Below the pieces are notes generated by a model. That model did not search any database. It was given only the letters and a program-made list of their open reading frames with translations, and was not told where the DNA came from. From assembly GCA_964194845.1 (NCBI GenBank), contig CAXMNX010000035.1, positions 1-64,000 of the forward strand: a DNA stretch of 64,000 nucleotides, read 5' to 3'. Shown in pieces: positions 16,875 to 25,675 of the stretch. Position 1 is the first letter of the stretch. Every line of letters begins with the position of its first letter. Source of the DNA: CAXMNX01 sp964194845. GTDB lineage: Bacteria; Pseudomonadota; Alphaproteobacteria; Rhodobacterales; Rhodobacteraceae. Position numbers and translations under genes: made by a program.

Positions 16875-18995
16875 ATGATCAACTCCGACGACCTGATCGC
16901 GCTGGTCCACAACTATAATCCGAAGTCCAACAGCAAGCTGATTTCCGGCGCCTATGACTATGGGCGCGAAATGCACGCCGGTCAGCTTCGCCACTCGGGC
17001 GAGGAATACTTTTCGCATCCCGTTGCCGTCGCCGCCATTCTGACCGAGCAGCAGCTTGACGACGCGACGATTATCACAGCGCTACTTCACGACACGATAG
17101 AAGATACTCGATCGACGTACTCCGAAGTGGAAAACCGGTTCGGTGGTGAAATAGCCGAGCTTGTGGATGGCGTTACCAAGCTGACCAATCTTCAGCTGTC
17201 GTCGACGGAAACCAAACAGGCCGAAAACTTCCGCAAATTGTTCATGGCGATGTCGAAGGATCTGCGGGTGATCCTGGTGAAGCTTGCCGACCGGCTGCAC
17301 AACATGCGCACCATCCGTTCGATGCGCGCCGACAAGCAAGGGCAAAAAGCGCGCGAGACGATGGACATCTTCGCGCCGCTGGCCGGCCGGATGGGTATGC
17401 AGTGGATGCGCGAGGAACTTGAAGACCTTGCGTTTCGGGTGCTGAATCCCGAAGGACGCAATTCAATCATCCGCCGGTTTATCACGCTGCAACGCGAAAC
17501 CGGCGACGTGATCCAGAAGATCACCTCGGATATCGAGCTTGAGTTGGAAAAGGCGGGTATTAGCGCTGAGCTTCTGGGTCGGGCGAAGAAACCCTATTCG
17601 GTCTGGCGGAAGATGCAGGAAAAAGAGATTGGATTCTCGCGGCTTTCGGACATCTATGGGTTTCGTATCGTCGTTGGAACCGAGGCTGATTGCTATGCGG
17701 CACTGGGTGCCGTGCATCAGCGATGGCGGGCGGTTCCCGATCGGTTCAAGGATTATATCTCGCAGCCAAAATCGAACGGCTATCGTTCGATCCATACAAC
17801 GGTATCGGGGCGCGACGGCAAGCGCGTCGAAGTGCAGATAAGAACGCGCCAGATGCACGAAGTGGCGGAAGCCGGCGTCGCGGCGCATTGGTCGTATCGC
17901 GATGGTGTCAGGGCTGAAAACCCGTTTGCGGTCGATCCCGCAAAGTGGATTTCGACCCTGACTGAACGCTTCGACACCGAAGACGACCACGACGAATTTC
18001 TGGAAGCCGTAAAGCTGGAGATGTATGCCGACCAGGTTTTTTGCTTCACGCCCAAAGGCGATGTGGTGAAACTGCCGCGCGGCGCCACACCGCTCGATTT
18101 TGCCTATGCCATCCATACGCGGATCGGCGACAGCTGTGTTGGCGCGAAGGTCGACGCGATACGGGTGCCGCTTTGGACACGATTGAAGAACGGCCAGTCG
18201 GTCGAGATTATGACTGCCGAAGGGCAGCGCCCGCAAGCGACCTGGATTGATATCGTCGCGACGGGCCGCGCCAAGGCAGCGATCCGGCGGTCGCTGCGCG
18301 AGGAAGATCGCGAACGCTTCATCAAGCTTGGCCGCGAACTGGTGCGGGTGGCGTTTGAACACGTCGGAAAACGGGCAACCGAGAAGGCGCTGACAACGGC
18401 GTCCAGGCATCTGGCGCTGGAAGACAGCAAAGAACTTCTGGCGCGCATTGGATCGGCCGAGCTGACGGCGCGCCAGGTGATCGAGACGCTTTACCCCGAT
18501 CTTGCGCAGAAAACCGGCGACGAGATTGACGCCGCTCGCGCGATTGTCGGGCTGAAACCCAGCCAAACCTTTCGCCGTGCGCTTTGTTGCCAGCCAGTGC
18601 CCGGCGAACGCATTGTCGGCATAGGTTACCGGGGCAAAGGTGTCATGATCCACGCGATTGACTGCGAAGCGCTGGCCGAGTTTGAAGAGGAGTCGAACCG
18701 CTGGGTTGACCTGCATTGGCAGGAAGGTCGCCATCCAGCAGTCCATTCCAATAGCTTAGAGCTGACGATCGCAAACGATTCGGGTGTTCTGGGTCGCATC
18801 TGCACACTTATTGGCGAGCAGAAGGCAAATATCTCGGATTTGGTGTTTCTTGACAGAAAACCGGACTTTTATCGCCTAATTGTCGACGTGGAGTTACGCG
18901 ATGTTGAACATCTCCATGCTGTAATGCTGGCATTGGAGGCGGATAGTGACGTGGCCGAGATCCTTCGGCATCGTGATCTGGAGCGCAAACCGTGA
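16875..18995 (+). CDS. rsh: Bifunctional (p)ppGpp synthetase/hydrolase (Rel/SpoT)
   Basis: A 706-residue stringent-response enzyme. Domains in order: HD hydrolase (about 45-190, with LLHDTIEDT), synthetase (about 235-345, with YGFRIVVGTEADCY and PKSNGYRSIHTT), TGS (about 390-450, FCFTPKGDVVKLPRGATPLDFAY), a helical/Cys-containing linker (RALCCQPVPGERIVG), and C-terminal ACT (about 625-700, SGVLGRICTLIGEQKANI). Both catalytic halves look intact, so it can probably make and degrade (p)ppGpp. Confidence 0.95.
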   Translation: MINSDDLIALVHNYNPKSNSKLISGAYDYGREMHAGQLRHSGEEYFSHPVAVAAILTEQQLDDATIITALLHDTIEDTRSTYSEVENRFGGEIAELVDGVTKLTNLQLSSTETKQAENFRKLFMAMSKDLRVILVKLADRLHNMRTIRSMRADKQGQKARETMDIFAPLAGRMGMQWMREELEDLAFRVLNPEGRNSIIRRFITLQRETGDVIQKITSDIELELEKAGISAELLGRAKKPYSVWRKMQEKEIGFSRLSDIYGFRIVVGTEADCYAALGAVHQRWRAVPDRFKDYISQPKSNGYRSIHTTVSGRDGKRVEVQIRTRQMHEVAEAGVAAHWSYRDGVRAENPFAVDPAKWISTLTERFDTEDDHDEFLEAVKLEMYADQVFCFTPKGDVVKLPRGATPLDFAYAIHTRIGDSCVGAKVDAIRVPLWTRLKNGQSVEIMTAEGQRPQATWIDIVATGRAKAAIRRSLREEDRERFIKLGRELVRVAFEHVGKRATEKALTTASRHLALEDSKELLARIGSAELTARQVIETLYPDLAQKTGDEIDAARAIVGLKPSQTFRRALCCQPVPGERIVGIGYRGKGVMIHAIDCEALAEFEEESNRWVDLHWQEGRHPAVHSNSLELTIANDSGVLGRICTLIGEQKANISDLVFLDRKPDFYRLIVDVELRDVEHLHAVMLALEADSDVAEILRHRDLERKP

Positions 18996-19018
18996 GGGAC
19001 GAAAGCGGGTGGCCATAG

Positions 19019-19699
19019 GTGGTTTTTAAGCGGCGCACACCAAAGACGTATTTTCGGGCGTTCACCGAAGCCTTCTATCCGAAGGGTGGCTGGACGCGCG
19101 CGATGCAATACGTTGTGCATCGCGTTCGGCGTCTACCTGATCCTGCACACAAGATCGCGCGCGGTATCGCCGCCGGAGTATTCACCTGTTTCACGCCGTT
19201 TTTCGGGCTGCATTTTCTGGTGGCCGCGGTAATCGCCTGGGCTATCCGCGGCAATGTTATGGCCGCCCTTCTGGCGACGTTTGTGGGCAACCCGATCACG
19301 TTCCCTTTCATCGCCGCGATCTCGATGGAGCTGGGAACCTGGATAACCGGCCGCGCGCCTGTACCGCTGCCGGAAGTGGTGAATGCGTTCTCGGACGGCG
19401 CGGTGGAACTGTGGCGGAATTTCATGGCTGTGTTCACCGCCGAGCCAACGGCGTGGGGCAATCTAGCCGGCTTCTTTGACACATTCTTCCTTACGTATCT
19501 TGTGGGCGGCATTCTGCCCGGTCTGGCAACAGCGATTGCGTTTTACATCCTTTCGAACCCGGTTCTGAACGCCTATCAGAAGGCCCGCGTCACCCGGCTG
19601 AAAAGGCGTTTCGCGAAGAAACGCGTGAAGGTCGAAAAAATGCGGGCGTCGCGATTAAGTGCGAGCACCATCAGAAGCGACAAAACCGCAGCGGAATAA
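19019..19699 (+). CDS. DUF2062 membrane protein
   Basis: 226 residues from GTG 19019, just downstream of rsh. Basic N-terminus, then hydrophobic segments around GIAAGVFTCFTPFFGLHFLV, AALLATFVGNPITFPFIAAI and the paired C-terminal helices (TYLVGGILPGLATAIAFYIL), ending in a very basic tail. This matches DUF2062, a family of unknown function often found beside rsh in alphaproteobacteria. The GTG start is not backed by a strong ribosome site. Confidence 0.82.
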   Translation: MVFKRRTPKTYFRAFTEAFYPKGGWTRAMQYVVHRVRRLPDPAHKIARGIAAGVFTCFTPFFGLHFLVAAVIAWAIRGNVMAALLATFVGNPITFPFIAAISMELGTWITGRAPVPLPEVVNAFSDGAVELWRNFMAVFTAEPTAWGNLAGFFDTFFLTYLVGGILPGLATAIAFYILSNPVLNAYQKARVTRLKRRFAKKRVKVEKMRASRLSASTIRSDKTAAE

Positions 19700-19744
19700 T
19701 CAGCCGCGCTTGCCCTGTCTGCCCGGTCGTGCGACTTGGGGCGC

Positions 19745-20461
19745 ATGGCCAGAAAAGCGACGAGCCGGAGAAAATCACAGAAGAAAAATGCGACCGTAGC
19801 GCGGCCAATGCGCCTTTTGGCAAGGGCGCTGTTGTCGTTTGCGGGTGCGATTGTGATCAGTGTCGGGCTCTTTTCGGTTATCCCGCCGCCGACCACACCA
19901 TATGTTCTAAGCGAGGGGCTTCGTCTGGGCGGGCTTCGCCGCGCCTGGGTCCCGATCGACGCGATCAGCCCGGTCGCGGTTCGTTCGGTGGTGGCGGCCG
20001 AGGACGCGAATTTCTGCCTGCACTGGGGCTTTGACATGGGGCAGCTTCGCGCTGCAATCGCGGAAGGCGCAGACCGTGGTGCGTCAACATTGACCCAGCA
20101 AACGGTCAAGAACGTCTGGCTTTGGCACGGGCGAAGCTGGCCAAGGAAAGCTTTGGAAGCAGTCATGACGCCAGTGGTCGAGGCTTTGTGGACAAAGCGC
20201 CGGATTGTCGAGGTTTATCTGAACGTTGTTGAATTTGATGAGGGCGTTTTCGGAATCGAAGCAGCAGCGCAACATCACTTCGGGATCCCGGCCAAGGCGC
20301 TTTCGGTGCGGCAGGCGGGGCTGCTTGCTGCGGTGCTGCCAAACCCGAAGGAACGCAGGGCGGTAAATCCATCCGCGTTCGTCAGTCGGCGTGCGCGGGC
20401 CATTGCCGACGGCGCCGCGACGATCCGCGCCGATGGGCGCGCCGCCTGTTTCGAGGATTGA
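19745..20461 (+). CDS. mtgA: Monofunctional peptidoglycan glycosyltransferase
   Basis: Polymerises lipid II glycan strands. The 238-residue protein has an Arg/Lys-rich N-terminus, one membrane anchor (LLSFAGAIVISVGLFSVI), then GT51 motifs: VVAAEDANFCLHWGFD (catalytic Glu), RGASTLTQQTVKN, RKALEAVMTPVVEALWTKRRIVEVYLN and EFDEGVFGIEAAAQHHFG. ATG 19745 is preferred to a TTG nine bases upstream. Confidence 0.93.
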   Translation: MARKATSRRKSQKKNATVARPMRLLARALLSFAGAIVISVGLFSVIPPPTTPYVLSEGLRLGGLRRAWVPIDAISPVAVRSVVAAEDANFCLHWGFDMGQLRAAIAEGADRGASTLTQQTVKNVWLWHGRSWPRKALEAVMTPVVEALWTKRRIVEVYLNVVEFDEGVFGIEAAAQHHFGIPAKALSVRQAGLLAAVLPNPKERRAVNPSAFVSRRARAIADGAATIRADGRAACFED

Positions 20462-20509
20462 TTTGCGCCCGCGTTTCAGGGCATTCAGGCGAAAATCAGA
20501 GGTTTCGGC

Positions 20510-21175
20510 ATGGTCCGACTGTTTCACGTTCCGCTTTCGCCATTTTGCCGCAAAGTGCGGCTGAGCCTGGCCGAGAAACGGCTGGAGGTAGAATTGGTCG
20601 AAGAAAGGTATTGGGAACGCGATGCGGATTTTCTGCGCCGCAACCCGGCGGGCAAGGTGCCGGTTTTGAAGATCGACGGGCTGACATTGTCGGAAAGCGC
20701 GGCAATTTGCGAATACCTTGAGGAACGCCACCCCGACCCGCCGCTGTTGCCCCAAGACCCGGCAGAGCGGCACGAGGTGCGGCGGCTTGTCGGCTGGTTC
20801 GACGACAAGTTTCATACCGAAGTGACATCGAAACTTCTGTACGAGAGGGTGAACAAGAAGATCACCAAAGAGGGCTATCCCGACAGCAAGAACGTCAAAG
20901 CCGGGGCGCGGGCGATCAAGATGCACCTGGACTATATGGGCTGGCTTCTGGACCAGCGGCGCTGGCTGGCGGGCAACACTCTGAGCCTTGCCGACTTTGC
21001 CGCCGCCGCGCATCTGTCTTCGCTGGATTATATTTCCGACGTTGACTGGAACCGGTATTCCGCTGTGCGTGAATGGTACGCCCGGATCAAATCCCGCCCG
21101 GCGTTTCGAAGCCTGCTTGCAGATGCAGTGCCGGGGTTTCCGCCGCCTGAGCATTATGCCGATCTGGATTTCTGA
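20510..21175 (+). CDS. fzlA: GST-fold protein, probable FzlA-type FtsZ-binding protein
   Basis: 221 residues with a thioredoxin-like N-domain (FHVPLSPFCRKVRLSLAEK, VEERYWERDADFLRRNPAGK, then VPVLKIDG and SESAAICEYLEE) and a helical C-domain (WLAGNTLSLADFAAAAHLSSLDY). The VELVEERYWER...NPAGKVPVL segment resembles alphaproteobacterial FzlA, a GST-like protein that binds FtsZ filaments and guides constriction; I make this match from memory. Otherwise it is a generic GST with a Cys (PFCRK) at the active-site turn. queG follows after 63 bases. Confidence 0.65.
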   Translation: MVRLFHVPLSPFCRKVRLSLAEKRLEVELVEERYWERDADFLRRNPAGKVPVLKIDGLTLSESAAICEYLEERHPDPPLLPQDPAERHEVRRLVGWFDDKFHTEVTSKLLYERVNKKITKEGYPDSKNVKAGARAIKMHLDYMGWLLDQRRWLAGNTLSLADFAAAAHLSSLDYISDVDWNRYSAVREWYARIKSRPAFRSLLADAVPGFPPPEHYADLDF

Positions 21176-21219
21176 AAAGGGGCCGACCCCTGTTCGCGCA
21201 AGCGCGGTTTCTGCGTGCG

Positions 21220-21241
21220 TATTTTTGAAAAGATGAAGATG
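21220..21241 (+). promoter_or_regulatory. Start-linked leader motif, copy A (queG)
   Basis: TATTTTTGAAAAGATGAAG directly joined to the queG ATG. Copy B at 26962-26983 differs at two of 22 positions and likewise ends on the ATG of the deacetylase gene. The purine-rich half can serve as a ribosome site; the T-run is unexplained. Confidence 0.55.
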
Positions 21242-22276
21242 TCAGATGACCTCAAAGCGCGCCTGGTCGAGGCCGCACTTGCGGAAGGGTTTGCGATGGC
21301 GCGGGTTTGCGCGCCCGGTGCGGTGCCTGAAGTATCCCAGCGGCTGGCCGAATACCTTGACGCAGGGCGGCACGGGCAGATGGCCTGGCTGGCGGATCGT
21401 GCAATCTGGCGCGGTGATCCGACAGCGCTTTGGCCCGAAGCGCGATCTGTCATCATGCTGGCCGAGCCATACACACCCGATCACGACCCGATGGATGACC
21501 TGAAACACAAGGATTGCGGCGTCATTTCGGTTTACGCCCGGCACAAGGATTACCACGATGTTCTGAAGAAGCGGTTGAAGCGGCTGGCGCGTTGGCTTGT
21601 CGCAGAGGCGGCCTGCGAGGTGAAGGTTTTCGTGGACACCGCACCTGTGCCGGAAAAACCGTTGGGACAGGCGGCGGGATTGGGTTGGCAGGGCAAGCAC
21701 ACGAACCTTCTGAGCCGCGAACTGGGGAACTGGTTCTTTCTGGGTGCGATATTCACAACCGTTGAATTAGCTCCCGATGAGGCGGAAACTGATCATTGCG
21801 GGTCTTGCCGGAAGTGCCTGGATATCTGTCCAACGGGCGCATTCCCTGCACCTTACCAGCTGGATGCACGGCTATGCATTTCTTACCTGACCATCGAACA
21901 TAAAGGGCCGGTAGATCCGGCGTTGCGGCCGAAGCTTGGCAACCGGATTTTTGGCTGCGACGATTGTCTGGCAGTGTGCCCCTGGAACAAGTTCGCCAAG
22001 GCCGGGCGCGACTCGCGCTATGCGGCGCGTTCGGATCTGGACGCACCGCCTTTGTCAGAGCTAGTGCAGCTGGACGACGCGGCGTTCCGGGCGAAGTTCT
22101 CAGGCTCTCCGGTCAAGCGGATCGGGCGCGACCGGTTTGTTCGCAACGTGCTTTATGCCATTGGGAATTCCGGTGATCCGTCGCTCGCGGGTTGCGCGAG
22201 TGCCCTTAAAAATGACCCTGATCCCACCATACGAGACGCCGCCGACTGGGCCTTGCGACGGCTTGGCGCCGTGTGA
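21239..22276 (+). CDS. queG: Epoxyqueuosine reductase
   Basis: Last step of queuosine synthesis: reduces epoxyqueuosine in tRNA using cobalamin and two [4Fe-4S] clusters. The 345-residue protein shows YARHKDYHDVLKKRLKRLA, VDTAPVPEKPLGQAAGLGW, the cluster motifs CGSCRKCLDICPTGAF and CDDCLAVCPWNKFA, and a C-terminal HEAT-like tail (PSLAGCASALKNDPDPTIRD). I chose ATG 21239 because the leader motif ends there; GTG 21215 and ATG 21233 are in frame. A putative queuosine-precursor transporter lies at 42.5 kb. Confidence 0.93.
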   Translation: MSDDLKARLVEAALAEGFAMARVCAPGAVPEVSQRLAEYLDAGRHGQMAWLADRAIWRGDPTALWPEARSVIMLAEPYTPDHDPMDDLKHKDCGVISVYARHKDYHDVLKKRLKRLARWLVAEAACEVKVFVDTAPVPEKPLGQAAGLGWQGKHTNLLSRELGNWFFLGAIFTTVELAPDEAETDHCGSCRKCLDICPTGAFPAPYQLDARLCISYLTIEHKGPVDPALRPKLGNRIFGCDDCLAVCPWNKFAKAGRDSRYAARSDLDAPPLSELVQLDDAAFRAKFSGSPVKRIGRDRFVRNVLYAIGNSGDPSLAGCASALKNDPDPTIRDAADWALRRLGAV

Positions 22277-22311
22277 TCTTGCGCCCGGACGCCGGGTTGA
22301 TAGGGAGAGGC

Positions 22312-23250
22312 ATGGGCATCGCACCCCCAAATGTTTACCGGGCAATATCGCTGAAAGTTATTTCGGTCCTGCTGTTTGTGCTGATGGCGACGTTGATCAA
22401 GGCGGCATCGAAGGAAGTTCCACCGGGCGAGGCGGTGTTCTTCCGGTCCTTTTTTGCGCTTCCGGTGATCCTGATCTGGCTTTTCGGGCGCGGGGCTTCT
22501 CTGGATGGGTTGCGGCCGGTAAATCCTATCGGGCATCTGTGGCGTGGACTGATCGGGTCAACTGCGATGGGCTTAAGCTTTGCGGGCCTTGCGATCCTGC
22601 CGCTTTATGAGGTGAAGGCAATCCAATACGCGATGCCTTTGTTCGTGGTCGTTCTCGCGGCGATCATCCTGGGCGAAACCGTCCGTAAGGTGCGACTGAC
22701 CGCCGTCGCGATGGGGATGGTCGGAGTTCTGATTATCCTGTGGCCAAGACTTTTGGCATTTACAGGCGGCGACGTCGATCCGAGCCTGGCATTTGGGGCG
22801 TTGGTCGTTCTCACCGGGTCATTTTGTGCGGCGATGGCGCAGGTGTTCGTCCGCAAACTGGTTGAGACCGACGATACCGCGGCCATCGTGTTCTGGTTCT
22901 CGGTGACCGCCAGTTTGCTTTCGCTGCTGTCGCTGCCATTTGGCTGGCGCGTGCCTTCCGGCGAGGCCACGGTCTGGCTGATTGGCGCGGGGCTCATAGG
23001 TGGTGCCGGCCAGATACTTTTGACCAGCGCGTATCGTTATGCCGACGCATCGGTGGTGGCGCCGTTTGAGTATGGTTCGATGCTGTTTGCAGTAGCGATC
23101 GGCTTTGTTGTCTTTAATGAGGTGCCGACACGCATGATGCTGGCAGGCGCGGCGATAGTGATTCTGGCCGGTCTTTTGATCATATTACGCGAGCATCAGC
23201 TCAACATCAGACGCGGCAAGGGGCGGCGGCACGTCACTAAATATGGTTGA
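22312..23250 (+). CDS. EamA/DMT-family exporter
   Basis: 312 residues with ten hydrophobic segments in two EamA halves (ISLKVISVLLFVLMATLIKA and PSLAFGALVVLTGSFCAAMAQ begin the halves). ATG 22312, with agggagagg upstream, is preferred to GTG 22273, which overlaps the queG stop. Drug/metabolite transporters of this type export amino acids or other small metabolites; substrate unknown. Confidence 0.83.
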   Translation: MGIAPPNVYRAISLKVISVLLFVLMATLIKAASKEVPPGEAVFFRSFFALPVILIWLFGRGASLDGLRPVNPIGHLWRGLIGSTAMGLSFAGLAILPLYEVKAIQYAMPLFVVVLAAIILGETVRKVRLTAVAMGMVGVLIILWPRLLAFTGGDVDPSLAFGALVVLTGSFCAAMAQVFVRKLVETDDTAAIVFWFSVTASLLSLLSLPFGWRVPSGEATVWLIGAGLIGGAGQILLTSAYRYADASVVAPFEYGSMLFAVAIGFVVFNEVPTRMMLAGAAIVILAGLLIILREHQLNIRRGKGRRHVTKYG

Positions 23251-23471
23251 AGCGCGGGTGGGCTGTGCCGCGTGGGTGCGGCCGAAAACTAAGTGTTTCC
23301 CGCCTGATTACAGGATGCATTCGGGGCGTTTGGGTCCTACGCTAATTGGCAAGAGTGACAATGTGCCGGTTGTGATACTGAAATTGAGTGCATTTGGCCT
23401 AGCACTTGGTGGGTGAAGGGGATTGTGGGCAAACTGAGATTATTCAAGAAACGAATTTGAGCGAGGCAGGC

Positions 23472-23882
23472 ATGGGATACGACGTTCATATCACGCGAAA
23501 AGATGACTGGTCGGGCGATGACGGCCCTGACATCAGTCGCGAGGAGTGGCTGGCTTACGTTGAAACCGACAAGTCAATGCGGCTGGACCGCGAGGCGGTG
23601 GTTGAAAATGCCAAGGGCGAAGCGTTCAGCGTGCAGGACGAAACGCTGGCGGTCTGGGCCGACTGGGCAAACCGCGAAGAAGGCAAGAACGAAGCGTGGA
23701 TGTGGTACAGCCACGGGAACGTGATGGCCAAGAACCCGGATACGCACATGCTTCAGAAAATGTTCCTGATCGCCGACGCGATGGGCGGCAAACTTCAGGG
23801 CGATGAGGGCGAGGTATATAATTCGATCGGCGAAGTGGATCGGGAGGATCGCAGGAAGAAGGCTTGGTGGAAGTTTTGGTGA
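23472..23882 (+). CDS. Conserved hypothetical protein (MGYDVHITRK type)
   Basis: 136 residues, acidic and rich in Trp, with no signal or membrane segment: YDVHITRKDDWSGDDGPDIS, AVWADWANREEGKNEAWMWY and a terminal KKAWWKFW. I recognise the N-terminal wording as shared with other hypothetical proteins but know no function. ATG 23472 follows a weak site. The 221-base gap before it (23251-23471) holds nothing I can name. Confidence 0.6.
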   Translation: MGYDVHITRKDDWSGDDGPDISREEWLAYVETDKSMRLDREAVVENAKGEAFSVQDETLAVWADWANREEGKNEAWMWYSHGNVMAKNPDTHMLQKMFLIADAMGGKLQGDEGEVYNSIGEVDREDRRKKAWWKFW

Positions 23883-23953
23883 GACAGACACAATGAAAGT
23901 TTGATATTCATTGGAGATTCACCTATTTTGTATATCCAAGTACTTCCTGATGA

Positions 23954-24247
23954 ATGCACAAAAGAATGATTGATAGCGCTGTCATATCAACTATCCGAGG
24001 TGTTGTTGAAACCGAATTGTCACCGGCGCGTATCGTTAGCGTTGCCGTTGAAGAAGATGTTGATTTTGACGATGAGCTAATTTTGCGAGTTAACATAGTA
24101 TTCGAGATTGAAGGTGATCGTCTTGACCCCAAAAAAGTTTTGGGCCTTGTGCGCCACCTTCGTGAGCCGCTCCAAGCCGTGCATGTCGCACGATTTCCGG
24201 TCATAAGTTTCATGACACCGACGGAAGCAGATGGTGCTGCCGCTTGA
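23954..24247 (+). CDS. Unrecognised small protein paired with a HEPN gene
   Basis: 97 residues, acidic, alpha/beta in pattern: VISTIRGVVETELSPARIVS, VDFDDELILRVNIVFEIEG, DPKKVLGLVRHLREPL, then FPVISFMTPTEADGAAA. It overlaps the HEPN gene by 17 bases, so the two are co-translated. It lacks the GSx10-12DxD signature of the nucleotidyltransferase (MNT) antitoxins that commonly pair with HEPN proteins, so it would be a different kind of partner. ATG 23966 is an alternative start. Base composition is more AT-rich than the flanking core genes. Confidence 0.6.
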   Translation: MHKRMIDSAVISTIRGVVETELSPARIVSVAVEEDVDFDDELILRVNIVFEIEGDRLDPKKVLGLVRHLREPLQAVHVARFPVISFMTPTEADGAAA

Positions 24248-24710
24248 TCTAATTCAAACTGCCCGAAGGCTTGCGAGATCGGAAGTCTCAAAAAAGCCGC
24301 GCCAATCAGATCTGAAACGCGCGGTATCGACCGCGTATTATGCGATGTTTCATGCGCTGTGTCGAAACTGCGCCGATTGCCTAATTGGAGGTACAAATGC
24401 CGACCGGAGCGCGCCGGCATGGCGACAAGCGTACCGTGCGGTTGAGCATCGCTTTTCAAAAAACCAATGCGGAAACAAAGCAGTAGTCGCGAAATTCCCG
24501 CAAGAGATCGAAGATTTTGCAAATTTATTTGAGACACTTCAAAGCAAGCGCCATTCTGCGGACTATGACCCGACATCGCGTTTTTTCTTGCAAGATGCCG
24601 AAACATTTATCGACGCGGCCGAACTTGCGATCAAGGAGTTCAAAAGTTCGGGGATAAAAGACCGAAGAGCATTTGCGGCTTGGACAACAATGAAGAACCG
24701 CGCTGACTAA
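24231..24710 (+). CDS. HEPN-domain protein, possible toxin or RNA-binding partner
   Basis: 159 residues, mainly helical. The HEPN signature is visible as KRAVSTAYYAMFHALCRNCA near the N-terminus and SKRHSADYDP in the later helix. HEPN proteins are often RNases or RNA-binding subunits in toxin-antitoxin and defence loci. The strict Rx4-6H catalytic spacing is not obvious here (RHSADYD and RAVEH are the nearest), so activity is uncertain. It starts inside the upstream gene, and its stop overlaps the convergent ilvE stop by four bases. Confidence 0.65.
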   Translation: MVLPLDLIQTARRLARSEVSKKPRQSDLKRAVSTAYYAMFHALCRNCADCLIGGTNADRSAPAWRQAYRAVEHRFSKNQCGNKAVVAKFPQEIEDFANLFETLQSKRHSADYDPTSRFFLQDAETFIDAAELAIKEFKSSGIKDRRAFAAWTTMKNRAD

Positions 24711-25576
24711 CTCCGCACCAACACCTCGTACCCCTCCGCCACGTCCCGCGTCAGCGCCCCAACCTCGAAGTTGTAATCGCCGATCTGGCCCACGGGCGTG
24801 ACTTCGGCGGCGGTGCCGGTGAGCCAGCATTGCTGGAAACTTTCCAGCTCGTCAGGGCCAATGTGGCGTTCGTGGACTTTGATCTGGCGGTCTTTCAGCA
24901 TCCCGATCACAGTTTGCCGGGTGATGCCGTTCAGGAAGCAATCGGGGTTCGGGGTGTGAACCTCTCCATCACGCACAAAGAAGATATTGGCACCGGTGGC
25001 CTCCGCGATATAGCCCCGATAATCGAACATCATCGCGTCTGAACATCCCTTCGCCTCGGCGGCGTGTTTGGAAAGCGTGCAGATCATGTAAAGTCCGGCA
25101 GCCTTGGCGTGGCTTGGGATCGTTTCAGGCGAAGGGCGCTTCCATTTCGCGATATCGAGCTTGGCACCCTTGAACTTGGCGTCGCCATAGTAGCTGCCCC
25201 ATTCCCAGGTCGCGATCGCAAGGCGGACGGGGTTGCGGGCGGATGCGACTCCCATGTCTTCGCCGGCACCACGCCAGGCGACCGCGCGTATGTAGGCATC
25301 AGAGAGCCCGCTGGCAATCAGGACTTCCTGCTTGGCGGCCTCAATCTCGTCAACGGTCCAGGGGATCTGGAAATCCAATTGTCCGGCCGAAAAGTGCAAT
25401 CGTTCGGAATGCCTGCGGCTTTCGAATATCTTGCCGTTATAGGCGCGCTCGCCTTCAAAAACCGAGGACGCATAGTGCAGCGCGTGGGACAGGATATGCA
25501 CATTGGCTTCGCGCCAGGGAACCATCTTACCGTCGATCCAGATCGACCCGTCACGATCATCGTATGCGCCTGCCAT
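24707..25576 (-). CDS. ilvE: Branched-chain amino acid aminotransferase
   Basis: A PLP fold-type IV enzyme interconverting Leu, Ile and Val with their keto acids. 289 residues from ATG 25576, with ggagg 7 bases upstream: WIDGKMVPWREANVHILSHAL, HYASSVFEGERAY, the region with the PLP Lys (IPSHAKAAGLYMICTLSK), and EATGANIFFVRDGEVHTPNPDCFLNGITR. Length matches the group II IlvE form. It is divergent from the MarR gene. Confidence 0.92.
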   Translation of the reverse strand: MAGAYDDRDGSIWIDGKMVPWREANVHILSHALHYASSVFEGERAYNGKIFESRRHSERLHFSAGQLDFQIPWTVDEIEAAKQEVLIASGLSDAYIRAVAWRGAGEDMGVASARNPVRLAIATWEWGSYYGDAKFKGAKLDIAKWKRPSPETIPSHAKAAGLYMICTLSKHAAEAKGCSDAMMFDYRGYIAEATGANIFFVRDGEVHTPNPDCFLNGITRQTVIGMLKDRQIKVHERHIGPDELESFQQCWLTGTAAEVTPVGQIGDYNFEVGALTRDVAEGYEVLVRS

Positions 25577-25646
25577 CCTGGCCTCCGTTTGCAAAAATTG
25601 CGCGAATAGGTCCGCACCGGACATAAAGTTGCGGAAAATTCGAGAA

Positions 25647-25675
25647 TTGCTATCAGTCGAGGCTTGGAATGTCAA
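25647..25675 (-). promoter_or_regulatory. Candidate sigma-70 promoter of ilvE
   Basis: On the minus strand TTGACA (25675-25670), a 17-base spacer, then TAGCAA (25652-25647), about 70 bases before the ilvE ATG. GACATAAAGTT occurs twice, at 25620-25630 and 25683-25693, flanking this promoter, and could be a regulator's half-sites. Confidence 0.5.

Noticed and set aside
17463..18746. Long open frame of 427 codons on the minus strand inside rsh
   Set aside because: It is the antisense shadow of a well-defined Rel/SpoT gene; its translation is Arg/His-rich with no domain pattern.
20084..21154. 356-codon minus-strand frame over mtgA and the GST gene
   Set aside because: Spans two clear plus-strand genes with catalytic motifs; low-complexity basic translation.
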